48,271 nt of DNA, taken from Streptomyces halstedii. Lineage in GTDB: Bacteria > Actinomycetota > Actinomycetes > Streptomycetales > Streptomycetaceae. Under the pieces are notes generated by a model. That model saw only the letters and a list, made by a program, of their open reading frames with translations. It had not been told where the DNA came from and ran no database searches. Positions 1 through 7,395 of the stretch are shown here, one piece after another (positions within the stretch are counted from its first letter, which is position 1; every line of letters starts with the position of its first letter). Position numbers and translations under genes: made by a program. The stretch is from positions 1-48,271 of the forward strand of contig JOAZ01000036.1 of the NCBI GenBank assembly GCA_000720535.1, written 5' to 3'.

Positions 1-122
1 GGTCTGTACCACGCTGCGCGTGGTACAACCGGTGATCGGCTTCGCCGATCCCTTGACAGCGTTTCACGCTGTCTGCTATGGGCCCGCTTCGCGGGCCCTG
101 TGATCCGCTTCGCGGATCACAG
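1..122. repeat. Left telomere: five packed palindromes
   Basis: Five palindromes lie end to end: 6-26 (arms GTACCACGC and GCGTGGTAC), 34-50, 55-73 (GACAGC and GCTGTC), 80-98 and 98-122. Read on the minus strand, which would be the 3' overhang, their loops are GCGCAGC, GCGAAGC or GTGAAAC, the loop types known from Streptomyces telomeres. Positions 2-50 match the inverse of the right end (48222-48271) with few changes. The outermost bases do not match the archetypal CCCGCGGAGC telomere. Confidence 0.93.
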
Positions 123-159
123 CCTTTGTCTGCCGGTCGAGGGATGGATCTTGGTTACA

Positions 160-740
160 AACCGCCAAACGGTGCACCCCTGTGGACAACATCATTCCCG
201 CAGGTCAACCGCCGTTTTTCGATCATTCCTGCCCTCGAACCCCTTCCGAAGTGATCACCGTAACCGCCAAAACGTGCACCCCTTTTCCACACTTCGGAAA
301 TCGAACAGAAGGGGGGAGGTGCACCACTTGGCGGTTTCGGCCCTGACCAGCGGAAACGGCTACTTCGGCCACCCTCTTATTGAAAACCGTTTCCATCGGA
401 CTGTTCGAGTAAGGAGCGCCACCAAAGTTTGAACCCTTACCGACCTCCGTGCACCCCGTGGCGGTTTCGGTCACGTGGGGAGCGTTCCCCCTGGTCAACG
501 CCGAAACCGCCATGTGATGCACCCCTTTTCCACAAGTCGGACCCGGTGGCGAAACCCGCTGTGCGCCCCGTAGCGACGTCGGGGCGCGAGTGCGGACTCT
601 ACGCCGCGCGCAGCCGTTCGGCGCGGCAGACGGCCGTACGGGGCGCACAGCGGCCCCCTTGCGAGTGATCGCCACGGGTGCGATCGGACGCCGAGCGCGG
701 GCCGGTCCGGGGTGCCTGGAGTGCACCCGTGGCGGTTTCG
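160..740. repeat. Iteron cluster A (six copies, mixed orientation)
   Basis: The unit is GTGCACC, 3-5 variable bases, then TGGCGGTTTCGG. Copies on the minus strand lie at about 161-180, 262-282 and 501-526; plus-strand copies lie at about 319-340, 449-470 and 720-740. The GTGCAC core is itself palindromic, while the TGGCGGTTTCGG tail gives direction. Mixed orientation and a telomere-proximal position suggest a protein-binding array (centromere, telomere-associated or replication site) rather than coding sequence. Confidence 0.8.
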
Positions 741-789
741 GCCGAGGCCCGGAAGTGCCGGCCGCCGCGCGGGATGCGACTCGCAGACT

Positions 790-833
790 AACTTGTAACT
801 CAACTTGTAGTTGTGCTGAAAGTTGGCTAGTGT
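790..833 (+). promoter_or_regulatory. CTTGTAG-family promoter/operator, site A
   Basis: AACTTGTAA at 790 and AACTTGTAG at 802 are direct repeats with a 12-base period, followed by TTGTGCTGAAAG. TTGTAG (805-810) and TAGTGT (828-833) sit 17 bases apart like -35 and -10 hexamers. The element lies 60 bases upstream of the start at 894 and shares its architecture with six other sites on the plasmid. Confidence 0.72.
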
Positions 834-893
834 GGGGACCGCACCAACCGCCGGGGGAACAGCCCGGCGGGCCCAACCCGGAAGGAATCGCGC

Positions 894-3848
894 ATGACCA
901 CGAACGCACTCCCGATGCCCGTTGCCGAGGCACTGGCGAATGGCGCGCCCCGGAACCTGGGAGCGCTCGCCACCACCGCCACCCGTCGAGGTTGGGGCGC
1001 CATGGTCGAGCGGGACCAGGAGCGCGACGCGTGGACGCTGATCCTCGCCACCCCGTCCGACCGTCGGGCACTCCGGTACACGTGGCGCGCGGGCAAGTGG
1101 TCGGCCTCGAACGCGCACGGCTACCGCGAGACGCTCGCGTTCCACCGGTCCGAGGCCGCGGGCACCCCGGACGCCGAGGCCGCGCCGGTCAAGGTTCCGG
1201 CCGGTGACACCGAGGCCGCTACGGTCGCCGAGGCCGAGGCCGGTGTCATGGCTGCGGGTGCTGCCCTCGATGCAGTCAAGGCCGGTCGTAAGGCCGAGGA
1301 CGCACTCGCCGAGGCACGGAAGCACAAGGATGCGGCCGAGGGATTCCGGCACTCGGCCGAGGTGGCGCAGGAAGCGGCCGAGGCCGCGCGCACGTGGGCC
1401 GAGGCCGAGGCCGAGGCGGACCAGGCCGAGGCGGACGCGAAGGGAGCGGCCGAGGCGGTCGCCGAGTGCAAGCGCGCTTTCCAGCGGGCACAGCGTGCGG
1501 TCACTGAGTGCCGGAAGAGTGCCGAGGCCGCTACCGGCGCCCTGTACGAAACCGAGGCGGACCGCGCTTACGAGCTCGCGAAGGATGCGCGCGAGACTGC
1601 GCGGGAAACGCTCGGCACTGCCGAGGAGGCGGCCGAGGCTGCGAAGGAGGCGGCCGAGACTGCGCGCGCCACGGCTGACGACGAGTGCATGAAGTGCGGC
1701 GAGTGGCTGTGTGCCTGCCGAGAGATCATGTGCGCGATGCTCGCGCGGTGCGGCTCCGGTGTGGCGCGCACGGTCGACGCCGAGGCGGTCCGGATTGGCG
1801 AACTGATCATGTCGGACGACGAGGAGTTCCGCGCGGCCGGTCAAATGATGCTCGGTGGCGATTGGGCCGAGGCCGAGGAGACGCTCGCGCGTGCCGAGGA
1901 GGGACCGGCCGAGGCCGAGGCACGGCGCGCGGCAGTTCGCACGGCCGAGGCCGAGGCCGAGGCGGCGGCGGCCGAGCGTCCGGCGCCGGACGCCGAGCCG
2001 ACTTGCGAGGGTCGCACCGCGCGTCAGTGGGCCGATGTGGCAGACGCTCACGCGCAGCGCGCGGCCGAGGCGTACGAGCTCACGGAAACGGCCGTGCGGT
2101 ACCGCAGCAACATCTACGACGCGCGGCCCGTTGACCGGCTGGACGAGGCCGAGGGCAAGCGTGTGCGGGAAGCGTTCGCCCGGATTGACCGCCGCTCGCG
2201 GACCGCGTACGACTGTGAGCTTTCCGCGCGGCGTGACTGGTGGGACGGCGCAGAGATCACGGACCCTGCCCGTGCGCGTGACTGCGCCGAGCGTGCGCGG
2301 GTGCTGGCCGACGCGTGCGAGGCGGACGCGCGCATGGTTGCCGAGGCTTTCGCGTGGGCCGAGGCCGAGGCGGCGGCGGCGGCCGAGTTGCAGCGCGCGG
2401 AATGGTCGCTCGCGGACGCCGAGGAGCGCTACGAGGCTGCGCGCCGTCCGAACGCGTGGATCGGGGCGCAGGGTGTTGACCGGCGCATCGGAGAGACGAA
2501 CGCGCTTCGTCTCGTGTGGATCGCGCGGCAGGCTCTTGCGGCGGTCAACGGCGCGCCGTTCGTCGCGTACCCGACCCTGACCGACCGAGGGACCGTCAAG
2601 GGTTGGAACGTCGGTCACTGCACCGTGAGTCGGTACGCGGGTACGGCTGTGCGCATCGTCGACACGTCCACGGACCAGTACCGGGCCGAGGCAATCGCCG
2701 AGGACAAGAACCGTGAGCACGCCGCGCGGGTGCTGTGTGAGCGCATGGCCGGTGAACTGGTCATCATGCGGGCCCTGATGGACGACGCACGGCACGAGAA
2801 CACGAAGGTTCCGGGCGGTCGATACCGGCAGGCACGCGCGGCACTGGAGGCGGCCGAGGAGCTGCACGACCGTGCCGCGCGGGAGCGCGGGACCGGCGCG
2901 GCCGATCGCATCGCCCCCGTGGCTGACAAGGTGAGCGCGCTCGGTGCCACGGTGGCCGAGTACGCGCGGGACCGCGCGGTATGGGCGCAGCGTCAGGAGG
3001 CGGCCGAGGCCGCGCGGGTGGAGTCCGCTCCGGTGCCGGCCGAAACTGCGGTCGAGGAGGCGCCCCGGTATCAGTTCGGCCGCCGGGACGCCGAGGGACG
3101 CTATCCGGTGTCGGTCGACGGCGCGCCGGTCGGGCACGTCTACCGGACGCGCCGGACGTGGTGGGCCCGCGGCCTCGACGAGCGGCAGGCGACCGACCAC
3201 ACGAGCCGCGCGGCGGCGGCGGTCCGACTCGTTGGGTTGGTCGACGTCCGGGCCGCAGCCGAGGCGGACCGCACGCGCAGGATGCGGGCCCGCACGGTGG
3301 CGCCCGTCGGGTGGCGCTTCACCACGTGGGACGCCGTCGAGTCGGGGGACGTTGTCCGCACTCCGCGGCGGTGCGTGCCGGTATCCGCGGACGGCGGTCC
3401 CCTGTCCCCCGAAACGTGGGGCGCCCCGGTGACCTTGACCGGTGTCGAGCGTCTCGAAAACGGGTCGGTCGTGGCGCGCGGACAGGAGGGGGACGCGCCC
3501 GGATGGCTCGGCATGGGTGTTCTGTTGTCCACCCCCCGCTACGCCGAGGTTGGCCTCTTGGTGCCGGACGTCGAGCGTCCGGCCGAGGCGGCGGCCGAGG
3601 GGTGCCCGGCGGCGGCCGAGCGTCCGGCGGCGGCCGAGGCGGCGGTCGGTCGGCCCCTGTCGCGTCGGGCGCAGGCGGGGGGATCTCGGGGTGTTCGCGC
3701 AGGTCACAGCACGCGACAGGGCGCCGCGCGACAGGCCACGCGACAGGGCGCGCGACAGGCGTCCGGGGAGAATGGGAGGCGTCGGGAGCGGGGGCCGCCC
3801 CCTCCCCCGGCCCTGGGGGGCGGGTGCCGGCGCTTTCCTGAAACTTGA
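894..3848 (+). CDS. Giant Ala/Glu-rich coiled-coil protein, 984 aa
   Basis: I do not recognise a characterised family. The start ATG follows GGAAGGA with good spacing. Residues 1-90 are globular, with several Trp. From about residue 100 to 700 the protein is dominated by AEAEAE/AAEAA runs and charged residues and should form long helices or coiled coil, with a Cys-rich insert near 264-275 (CMKCGEWLCAC). Residues ~720-760 (YPVSVDGAPVGHVYRTRRTWWARG) resemble a small beta domain. The last ~60 residues are low complexity (TRQGAARQATRQGARQ) and overlap the GCGACAGG octamer array. It is the first gene inside the left telomere and has its own CTTGTAG promoter. A structural or DNA-end-associated role is only a guess. 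Confidence 0.8.
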   Translation: MTTNALPMPVAEALANGAPRNLGALATTATRRGWGAMVERDQERDAWTLILATPSDRRALRYTWRAGKWSASNAHGYRETLAFHRSEAAGTPDAEAAPVKVPAGDTEAATVAEAEAGVMAAGAALDAVKAGRKAEDALAEARKHKDAAEGFRHSAEVAQEAAEAARTWAEAEAEADQAEADAKGAAEAVAECKRAFQRAQRAVTECRKSAEAATGALYETEADRAYELAKDARETARETLGTAEEAAEAAKEAAETARATADDECMKCGEWLCACREIMCAMLARCGSGVARTVDAEAVRIGELIMSDDEEFRAAGQMMLGGDWAEAEETLARAEEGPAEAEARRAAVRTAEAEAEAAAAERPAPDAEPTCEGRTARQWADVADAHAQRAAEAYELTETAVRYRSNIYDARPVDRLDEAEGKRVREAFARIDRRSRTAYDCELSARRDWWDGAEITDPARARDCAERARVLADACEADARMVAEAFAWAEAEAAAAAELQRAEWSLADAEERYEAARRPNAWIGAQGVDRRIGETNALRLVWIARQALAAVNGAPFVAYPTLTDRGTVKGWNVGHCTVSRYAGTAVRIVDTSTDQYRAEAIAEDKNREHAARVLCERMAGELVIMRALMDDARHENTKVPGGRYRQARAALEAAEELHDRAARERGTGAADRIAPVADKVSALGATVAEYARDRAVWAQRQEAAEAARVESAPVPAETAVEEAPRYQFGRRDAEGRYPVSVDGAPVGHVYRTRRTWWARGLDERQATDHTSRAAAAVRLVGLVDVRAAAEADRTRRMRARTVAPVGWRFTTWDAVESGDVVRTPRRCVPVSADGGPLSPETWGAPVTLTGVERLENGSVVARGQEGDAPGWLGMGVLLSTPRYAEVGLLVPDVERPAEAAAEGCPAAAERPAAAEAAVGRPLSRRAQAGGSRGVRAGHSTRQGAARQATRQGARQASGENGRRRERGPPPPPALGGGCRRFPET
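3713..3759 (+). repeat. GCGACAGG octamer array, locus 1
   Basis: GCGACAGG occurs at 3713, 3728, 3740 and 3752 (spacings 15, 12, 12), preceded by CAGGTCACAG at 3700-3709. The same layout recurs at 34648 and, partly, at 10036. It falls in the 3' end of the coiled-coil gene. Confidence 0.75.
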
Positions 3849-3917
3849 CAGGGTCGCGTCAAAAGGGCATCACCCCCCGGGGCGGGAGGGGTCGAGATTC
3901 CCTGAAACTTGACAGGG
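3837..3917. repeat. 17 bp direct repeat pair, 64 bp apart
   Basis: CCTGAAACTTGACAGGG occurs at 3837-3853 and 3901-3917, each followed by a similar NCGCG stretch. The first copy includes the stop codon of the coiled-coil gene. In inverse orientation the unit begins TGTCAAGTTTCAGG, which recalls the TGTC...TTTCAG ends of Tn5053/Tn402-type elements. A tniQ gene starts 95 bases downstream. Confidence 0.7.
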
Positions 3918-4011
3918 ACGCGCCAAGTGCGCGACGCCGTCGAGGGCCTCGCCCGGGGCGGCGTTCCCCGTTCGTGGGCGCCCTGTCGGTGGGGTGTGCC
4001 ACGGTGCCGAC

Positions 4012-5100
4012 ATGAACCGCGCAGACCTCACCGCGGATGACCTCCCGATCCGCGTCCCGCTGATCCAGGGCGAGACCCTCGCCTCGTTCCTGATCCGCAC
4101 CTCGACCGCCAACGGCCTACCGGTCGAGACCCTCCTCGGGGCACTCGTCGAGCGTGCCCCCGAGCTCCCCGACGATGGCCTCATGCCGCAGCGCGAGGAG
4201 CTCCGCCTCCCCGCCGAGGGCCTCGCGCAGCTCGCCGCCCTGGTGGGCCGAGAGCCCGAGCAACTCGCACGGGCGTTGCCCGGCGTACGGCCCGGCGGCC
4301 TCGTTGACGCACCGAGCGTCGAGCCGTGGCCGAGGGACTTCGGCGCCCCTCCCCTGCCTGCCTGCCCGCTCTGCATGGAGCCCGGGGCATGGCTCGCCGC
4401 CGAGGGCCACCGGTGGCGCCCCTGCGGCTGCGGCCGTCGGTGGATGGCCGGGGATGACGGCGGGTACCTCGTCGACACCGGCCCCGTCCCGGACCTCGGT
4501 CGGGCCCTGGCCCGACACCGCGCGATGGTGCACCGCTTGGGCCCCGCCGCCGATGCGCTCGTGACGGACGCTCATCAGGTCACCCTTTGGTGGTGGGCGT
4601 CCGGACTCGTCGCCGAGGCATGGCGGGAGCGCGAGGACTCCCTCGACATGGCGCGGCACCGCCGCCGGGCGGCGCCCGTCGCTGTCTACCCCGAGGCCGT
4701 CGCCCTGGCCGAGCTCATGTGGAAGTGGGAGGAGCGGCGCAGGCGTCCGGGTGCCTCGCCCGAGCGGTGGCTCGACTCCGTCGCGCAGCTCGCCCCCGCC
4801 GGCACTCTCACCCGCCGGGAACGTGCCCCGCTGACCTACTGGCTAGAGCAGCACCGGCCCGAACCGCCGGGGAAGCCCTCGGGGCGCGGCGTCGCCGAAC
4901 GGCGCTGGAACCGCCTCCCCGCGCTGCACCACCGACCCCGCCCGGAGGAACACGGACCGCTGCGGGCACCCTCCTGCCTGATGTGGGTCTACGGCCTCCC
5001 GCTCACCTCGACCACGGGCGTATGCCCGCGCTGCAATGGGCGCGCGCCGAGCTGCCGATGGGTGCCCTACTCGGGGTGCACCGGCCTACCCCGGAAGTAG
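4012..5100 (+). CDS. TniQ-family protein
   Basis: Residues ~7-45 carry the TniQ-type opening (LPIRVPLIQGETLASFLIR then NGL), a family whose transposon members help choose integration targets in Tn7- and Tn5053-like elements. A zinc-binding segment follows near residue 115 (CPLC...CGCG), and a second CPRC...C pair lies near the C-terminus. I take ATG 4012 rather than the ATG 18 bases upstream, although neither has a strong ribosome binding site. No TniA/TniB or TnsA/B/C genes are present, so this TniQ is orphan. Two direct repeats resembling transposon end sites lie just upstream. It may be a domesticated remnant or a DNA-binding regulator. Confidence 0.78.
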   Translation: MNRADLTADDLPIRVPLIQGETLASFLIRTSTANGLPVETLLGALVERAPELPDDGLMPQREELRLPAEGLAQLAALVGREPEQLARALPGVRPGGLVDAPSVEPWPRDFGAPPLPACPLCMEPGAWLAAEGHRWRPCGCGRRWMAGDDGGYLVDTGPVPDLGRALARHRAMVHRLGPAADALVTDAHQVTLWWWASGLVAEAWREREDSLDMARHRRRAAPVAVYPEAVALAELMWKWEERRRRPGASPERWLDSVAQLAPAGTLTRRERAPLTYWLEQHRPEPPGKPSGRGVAERRWNRLPALHHRPRPEEHGPLRAPSCLMWVYGLPLTSTTGVCPRCNGRAPSCRWVPYSGCTGLPRK

Positions 5101-5126
5101 GGCGCCGCCTCCGTTCGCCCTCGACT

Positions 5127-5213
5127 GTCGGTGCCCTCCGCTACGGTTCTCCCGAGGGCGGGACCGCCGCCCATACCGCCGCCCGTGCGCCCACGCCGTG
5201 CCAGGGCACCGAC
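5127..5213. repeat. 11 bp inverted repeat between tniQ and next gene
   Basis: GTCGGTGCCCT (5127-5137) is exactly inverted at 5203-5213, enclosing about 65 bases with further CCCGAGGG/CCCTCGGG complementarity at the flanks. It lies in the 220-base gap after tniQ. It could be a weak terminator or an operator for the gene at 5321. Confidence 0.45.
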
Positions 5214-5320
5214 GGTAGAAGGTCCCTCGGGAAACCGGTCCGCAGGCAGTGAGCTGACGATCCGTTCCGTACCGGGCGGGTGGCGTGGGGACTGAGGCCC
5301 GGCACTGGGAGGGCATCGCC

Positions 5321-6220
5321 ATGCCGAAGCGTGACGCCGCACAGAAGCGGGCGCGAGAGATCCAAGACACCGAGGGCATCGGGTATCACGACGCGCTGAA
5401 CCGGGCGCGGGCCGAGCTCGCCGAAACCGCCACCGAGGGGGCGCCGGTACCCGCCCCGGCCGCCGTGGCGTACATCCTCGAACCGACCGCTGCCGAGGCC
5501 GAGCTCGGCATCACCGCCGAGGAGCTCGGCATCCGTGCACTGCCTGCCGACGCCTCCCCCGAGCGGCGGGCCCGCGCCGAGGCGGTATGGCGGCCCGAGC
5601 CGGACCCGGCCCGGCCGTGCCGGTGCTCCGGGCAGTGCCACCACGGCGACGACTGCGCCGAGGAGTTCACCACCGAAACGGGCGCCGCCGTCGACTGCGA
5701 GGGGCGCCTCGTCCACGTCGACCGCTTCCCCGGTTCGCTCTGGGGCATCACGTCATGGTGGGACACCTACCAGTGCGCCGAGTGCGGCGAGAGGGCCGAG
5801 GCGTCGGTCGAGCTCCCCGAGATCCCATGGGGAGAACAGCGCCCGAACCCCAACGGTGGCGACGGCTTCACGACGCTCGTCTACGACGGCGTACGGCATC
5901 CGAACTTCCCCGGGTTCGACGCCGACGAGGACGAGGAGGAGCTCGACCCCGCCGACTACCCCACGCCCGAGGATGACTACTACGGCGACGAGGACCAGGA
6001 GGACGAGGAGCCGCTCGCCGAGGAGGACCAGGAGCCCGAGCCCGACTATCTCGACGACGGCCCCGAGGGCGACGTCGACCCGCCCGAGGACTACGACGAC
6101 CAGCCCGGCGAGGACGAGCTCGGCCCGCCCTCGGAAGTGCCGGCCGTCGAGCTGCGGACCACGGCCGCCGACTGGTCCCCGGCTTTCGACCTCGACAACG
6201 CGCCGCCCTCCCAATGGTGA
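5321..6220 (+). CDS. Hypothetical protein with Cys cluster and acidic tail
   Basis: The 299-residue product starts at ATG 5321 behind GGGAGGG; an in-frame ATG upstream lacks a site. The N-terminus (residues 1-32, RAREIQDTEGIGYHDALNRA) is a short helical motif common in actinobacterial plasmid proteins. A middle segment has eight Cys/His ligands (CRCSGQCHHGDDC ... CAECGE) that probably bind zinc. From about residue 205 on it is almost entirely Asp/Glu/Pro, a DNA-mimic-like acidic tail. It overlaps the next gene by 7 bases. Function unknown. Confidence 0.72.
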   Translation: MPKRDAAQKRAREIQDTEGIGYHDALNRARAELAETATEGAPVPAPAAVAYILEPTAAEAELGITAEELGIRALPADASPERRARAEAVWRPEPDPARPCRCSGQCHHGDDCAEEFTTETGAAVDCEGRLVHVDRFPGSLWGITSWWDTYQCAECGERAEASVELPEIPWGEQRPNPNGGDGFTTLVYDGVRHPNFPGFDADEDEEELDPADYPTPEDDYYGDEDQEDEEPLAEEDQEPEPDYLDDGPEGDVDPPEDYDDQPGEDELGPPSEVPAVELRTTAADWSPAFDLDNAPPSQW

Positions 6221-6396
6221 GGCGCGGCCCCCTCGACCACGACGAGGAGTGCGAGCTCCTCATGTACGAGGGCGGGATCTGCACGTGTCCGGACGAGGAC
6301 GAACCGCCCCGGTGGGACACGTACGACGTCCCGGTGTACGGCGAGGAGCCGAGCACGCACGACGGCCGCCTCGCCGGTCCGGCGATTGATTGGTGA
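6214..6396 (+). CDS. Small acidic hypothetical protein, 60 aa
   Basis: The start ATG overlaps the stop of the upstream gene, indicating translational coupling. The product is acidic and aromatic with three Cys (ECELLMYEGGICTC), so a small metal-binding or partner protein of the upstream acidic protein is plausible. A strong terminator follows directly. No family recognised. Confidence 0.6.
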   Translation: MVRRGPLDHDEECELLMYEGGICTCPDEDEPPRWDTYDVPVYGEEPSTHDGRLAGPAIDW

Positions 6397-6410
6397 GCCG
6401 CGCATAGGCG

Positions 6411-6443
6411 AGGGCCCCGACGGGTGCGACCCGTCGGGGCCCT
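6411..6443 (+). terminator. Hairpin terminator
   Basis: AGGGCCCCGACGGGT and ACCCGTCGGGGCCCT form a perfect 15 bp stem around a 3-base loop, 15 bases after the stop codon at 6396. Confidence 0.85.
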
Positions 6444-6580
6444 CTGCGTGGGCCTCGAAAGACCTTGACTGCCGAACACGTCCGGCAGTGGTGCGCGTGC
6501 ACGCCTTGCGCGGTTACCGATTTTAGCGTTCTGCCCCTATCCGGGGTGTGCGTTTCGGCGGTCGCGCTACACCCCTGCGG

Positions 6581-6604
6581 ACAACTGCAAGTTGAGCTGC
6601 AACT
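6581..6604 (-). promoter_or_regulatory. CTTGTAG-family site B (minus strand)
   Basis: The inverse reads GTTGCAGCTCAACTTGCAG, almost the same as site G at 29508. No minus-strand gene follows it, so it may be an operator or decoy rather than a promoter. Confidence 0.5.
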
Positions 6605-6654
6605 CGGATTGAGCGTGGGGCCCGGCGGGACGGTTCGCGCGTGGCGGGTGGGCC

Positions 6655-6700
6655 GTATGTCCCCAGCTCACAGAACATGCGCACTCGTCATAACTCCTGT
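6655..6700 (+). promoter_or_regulatory. CCCCAG...GTCATAAC element, copy 1
   Basis: CCCCAGCTCACAGA, then ACATG, then CGTCATAACTCCTG, with exactly 34 bases from the first C of CCCCAG to the end of CATAAC, as in copies at 29425 and 37182. It probably binds a plasmid-encoded regulator. Confidence 0.7.
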
Positions 6701-6707
6701 TGGGAAG

Positions 6708-6847
6708 GGGGTGCATCGTTTGGCGGTTTCGGTTCCGAGGGGGTGCACCACTTGGCGGTTTCGGGGGTGACCTGCGGTTTCTCGGCGTCCCGGCAGGTTG
6801 GCGCGCGGCCTATCCGCACCCGGTGGCGGTTTCGGTGGCGGTTTCGG
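6708..6847 (+). repeat. Iteron cluster B (four plus-strand copies)
   Basis: Complete copies of GTGCAYC...TGGCGGTTTCGG lie at about 6710-6732 and 6742-6764. Partial copies lie at 6816-6835 and 6834-6847. Unlike cluster A they share one orientation. The cluster is 550 bases from the parB-like gene. Confidence 0.8.
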
Positions 6848-6872
6848 CGCCGGGAGCTTTATCGGCCGCCCG

Positions 6873-6917
6873 CAACTTGTAACCACACTTGCAATTCACC
6901 TACAACTCGTGCCAAGG
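6873..6917 (+). promoter_or_regulatory. CTTGTAG-family promoter/operator, site C
   Basis: ACTTGTAACCAC followed by ACTTGCAA shows the 12-base direct repeat; CTACAACTCGTGCCAAGG follows. It ends about 34 bases before the ATG at 6951. Confidence 0.65.
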
Positions 6918-6950
6918 TGGGGGCCCGCAGTAAACGAGGAGGGAACCGCT

Positions 6951-7298
6951 ATGGCCGACGCCGCAGACGTCGAGGCGCAGAACACGGCCCGCAAGGTCAT
7001 CAGTGAGGAGCGGTACGCCTCGGTCGTCGAGTCGACCCGCGACAGCCTCGGCAAATGGGCGCAAGCCATGGGCGAGGAAAAGGTCGAGGAGTTCGTGACG
7101 ACCGTCCTTGCGGGTGTCGGCTTCCTGCCGCCGCCGCCGGACCCCGAGCCGGGGCAGTGCAGTGCGATGTACCCCGACGAGGTCGGCGACTGGTGGCAGT
7201 GCCAGGAGGAGCCGGGCCACGACCCGGCCGACGGCCACGACTCGGGCGAATGGGGCTGGCCCAACGACCACCCGGAAGCGGTACCGCCTCGCGCGTGA
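6951..7298 (+). CDS. Small acidic hypothetical protein, 115 aa
   Basis: ATG 6951 follows GAGGAGGGA at ideal spacing. Residues 1-60 look helical (ARKVISEERYASVVESTRDS, then LGKWAQAMGEEKVEEF). The second half is Pro-rich with two Cys and several His and Asp (CSAMYPDEVGDWWQCQ, then EEPGHD), a pattern seen in many Streptomyces hypotheticals. It has its own CTTGTAG promoter and its own terminator, so it is monocistronic. Function unknown. Confidence 0.65.
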   Translation: MADAADVEAQNTARKVISEERYASVVESTRDSLGKWAQAMGEEKVEEFVTTVLAGVGFLPPPPDPEPGQCSAMYPDEVGDWWQCQEEPGHDPADGHDSGEWGWPNDHPEAVPPRA

Positions 7299-7320
7299 GA
7301 CATGCCGGCAGACGCACCGC

Positions 7321-7350
7321 GGCCCCGGAGCTCCTCGGAGCTCCGGGGCC
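7321..7350. terminator. Perfect 14 bp hairpin between convergent genes
   Basis: GGCCCCGGAGCTCC and its exact inverse are separated by two bases. It terminates the gene at 6951 and probably also the minus-strand parAB transcript. Confidence 0.85.
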
Positions 7351-7367
7351 GTCGCGGTTCCTGCGGT

Positions 7368-7383
7368 CTCTCCAATTGGAGAG
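7368..7383. repeat. CTCTCC...GGAGAG palindrome, copy 1
   Basis: CTCTCCAATTGGAGAG is a perfect 16 bp palindrome followed by AAACG. Near-identical copies lie at 7921 and 16732. This copy sits 13 bases beyond the stop of the parB-like gene. Candidate parS or regulator site. Confidence 0.65.
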
Positions 7384-7395
7384 AAACGGGCGGGG

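Larger units (their letters stand above)
123..893. other. Left subtelomeric non-coding region
   Basis: I see no convincing gene in this 770-base stretch; open frames here lack ribosome binding sites and are iteron-derived. It holds six copies of a GTGCACC...TGGCGGTTTCGG iteron (listed separately) and, at its right end, the CTTGTAG-type promoter for the gene at 894. Confidence 0.75.
6444..6950. other. Regulatory hub without genes
   Basis: This 507-base stretch has no credible gene but concentrates four recurrent motifs. A GCGCAC-type element (6486-6513) comes first, then an inverse CTTGTAG-family site (6581-6604), a CCCCAG...GTCATAAC element (6655-6700), the second iteron cluster (6708-6847) and a CTTGTAG-family promoter (6873-6917) serving the gene at 6951. 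It lies between the telomere-side genes and parAB. Confidence 0.75.

Noticed and set aside
100-668. Small open frames in the left subtelomere
   Set aside because: Their sequences are generated by the iterons (recurring WRFR/AVS peptides) and have no start signals.
495-3707. 1070-codon minus-strand open frame
   Set aside because: It is antisense to the well-started coiled-coil gene, Arg/Gly/Leu-rich as expected of a shadow frame in high-GC DNA, and begins inside no promoter.
160-6847. Iterons considered as a CRISPR array
   Set aside because: Spacing is irregular, orientation is mixed, and there are no cas genes.
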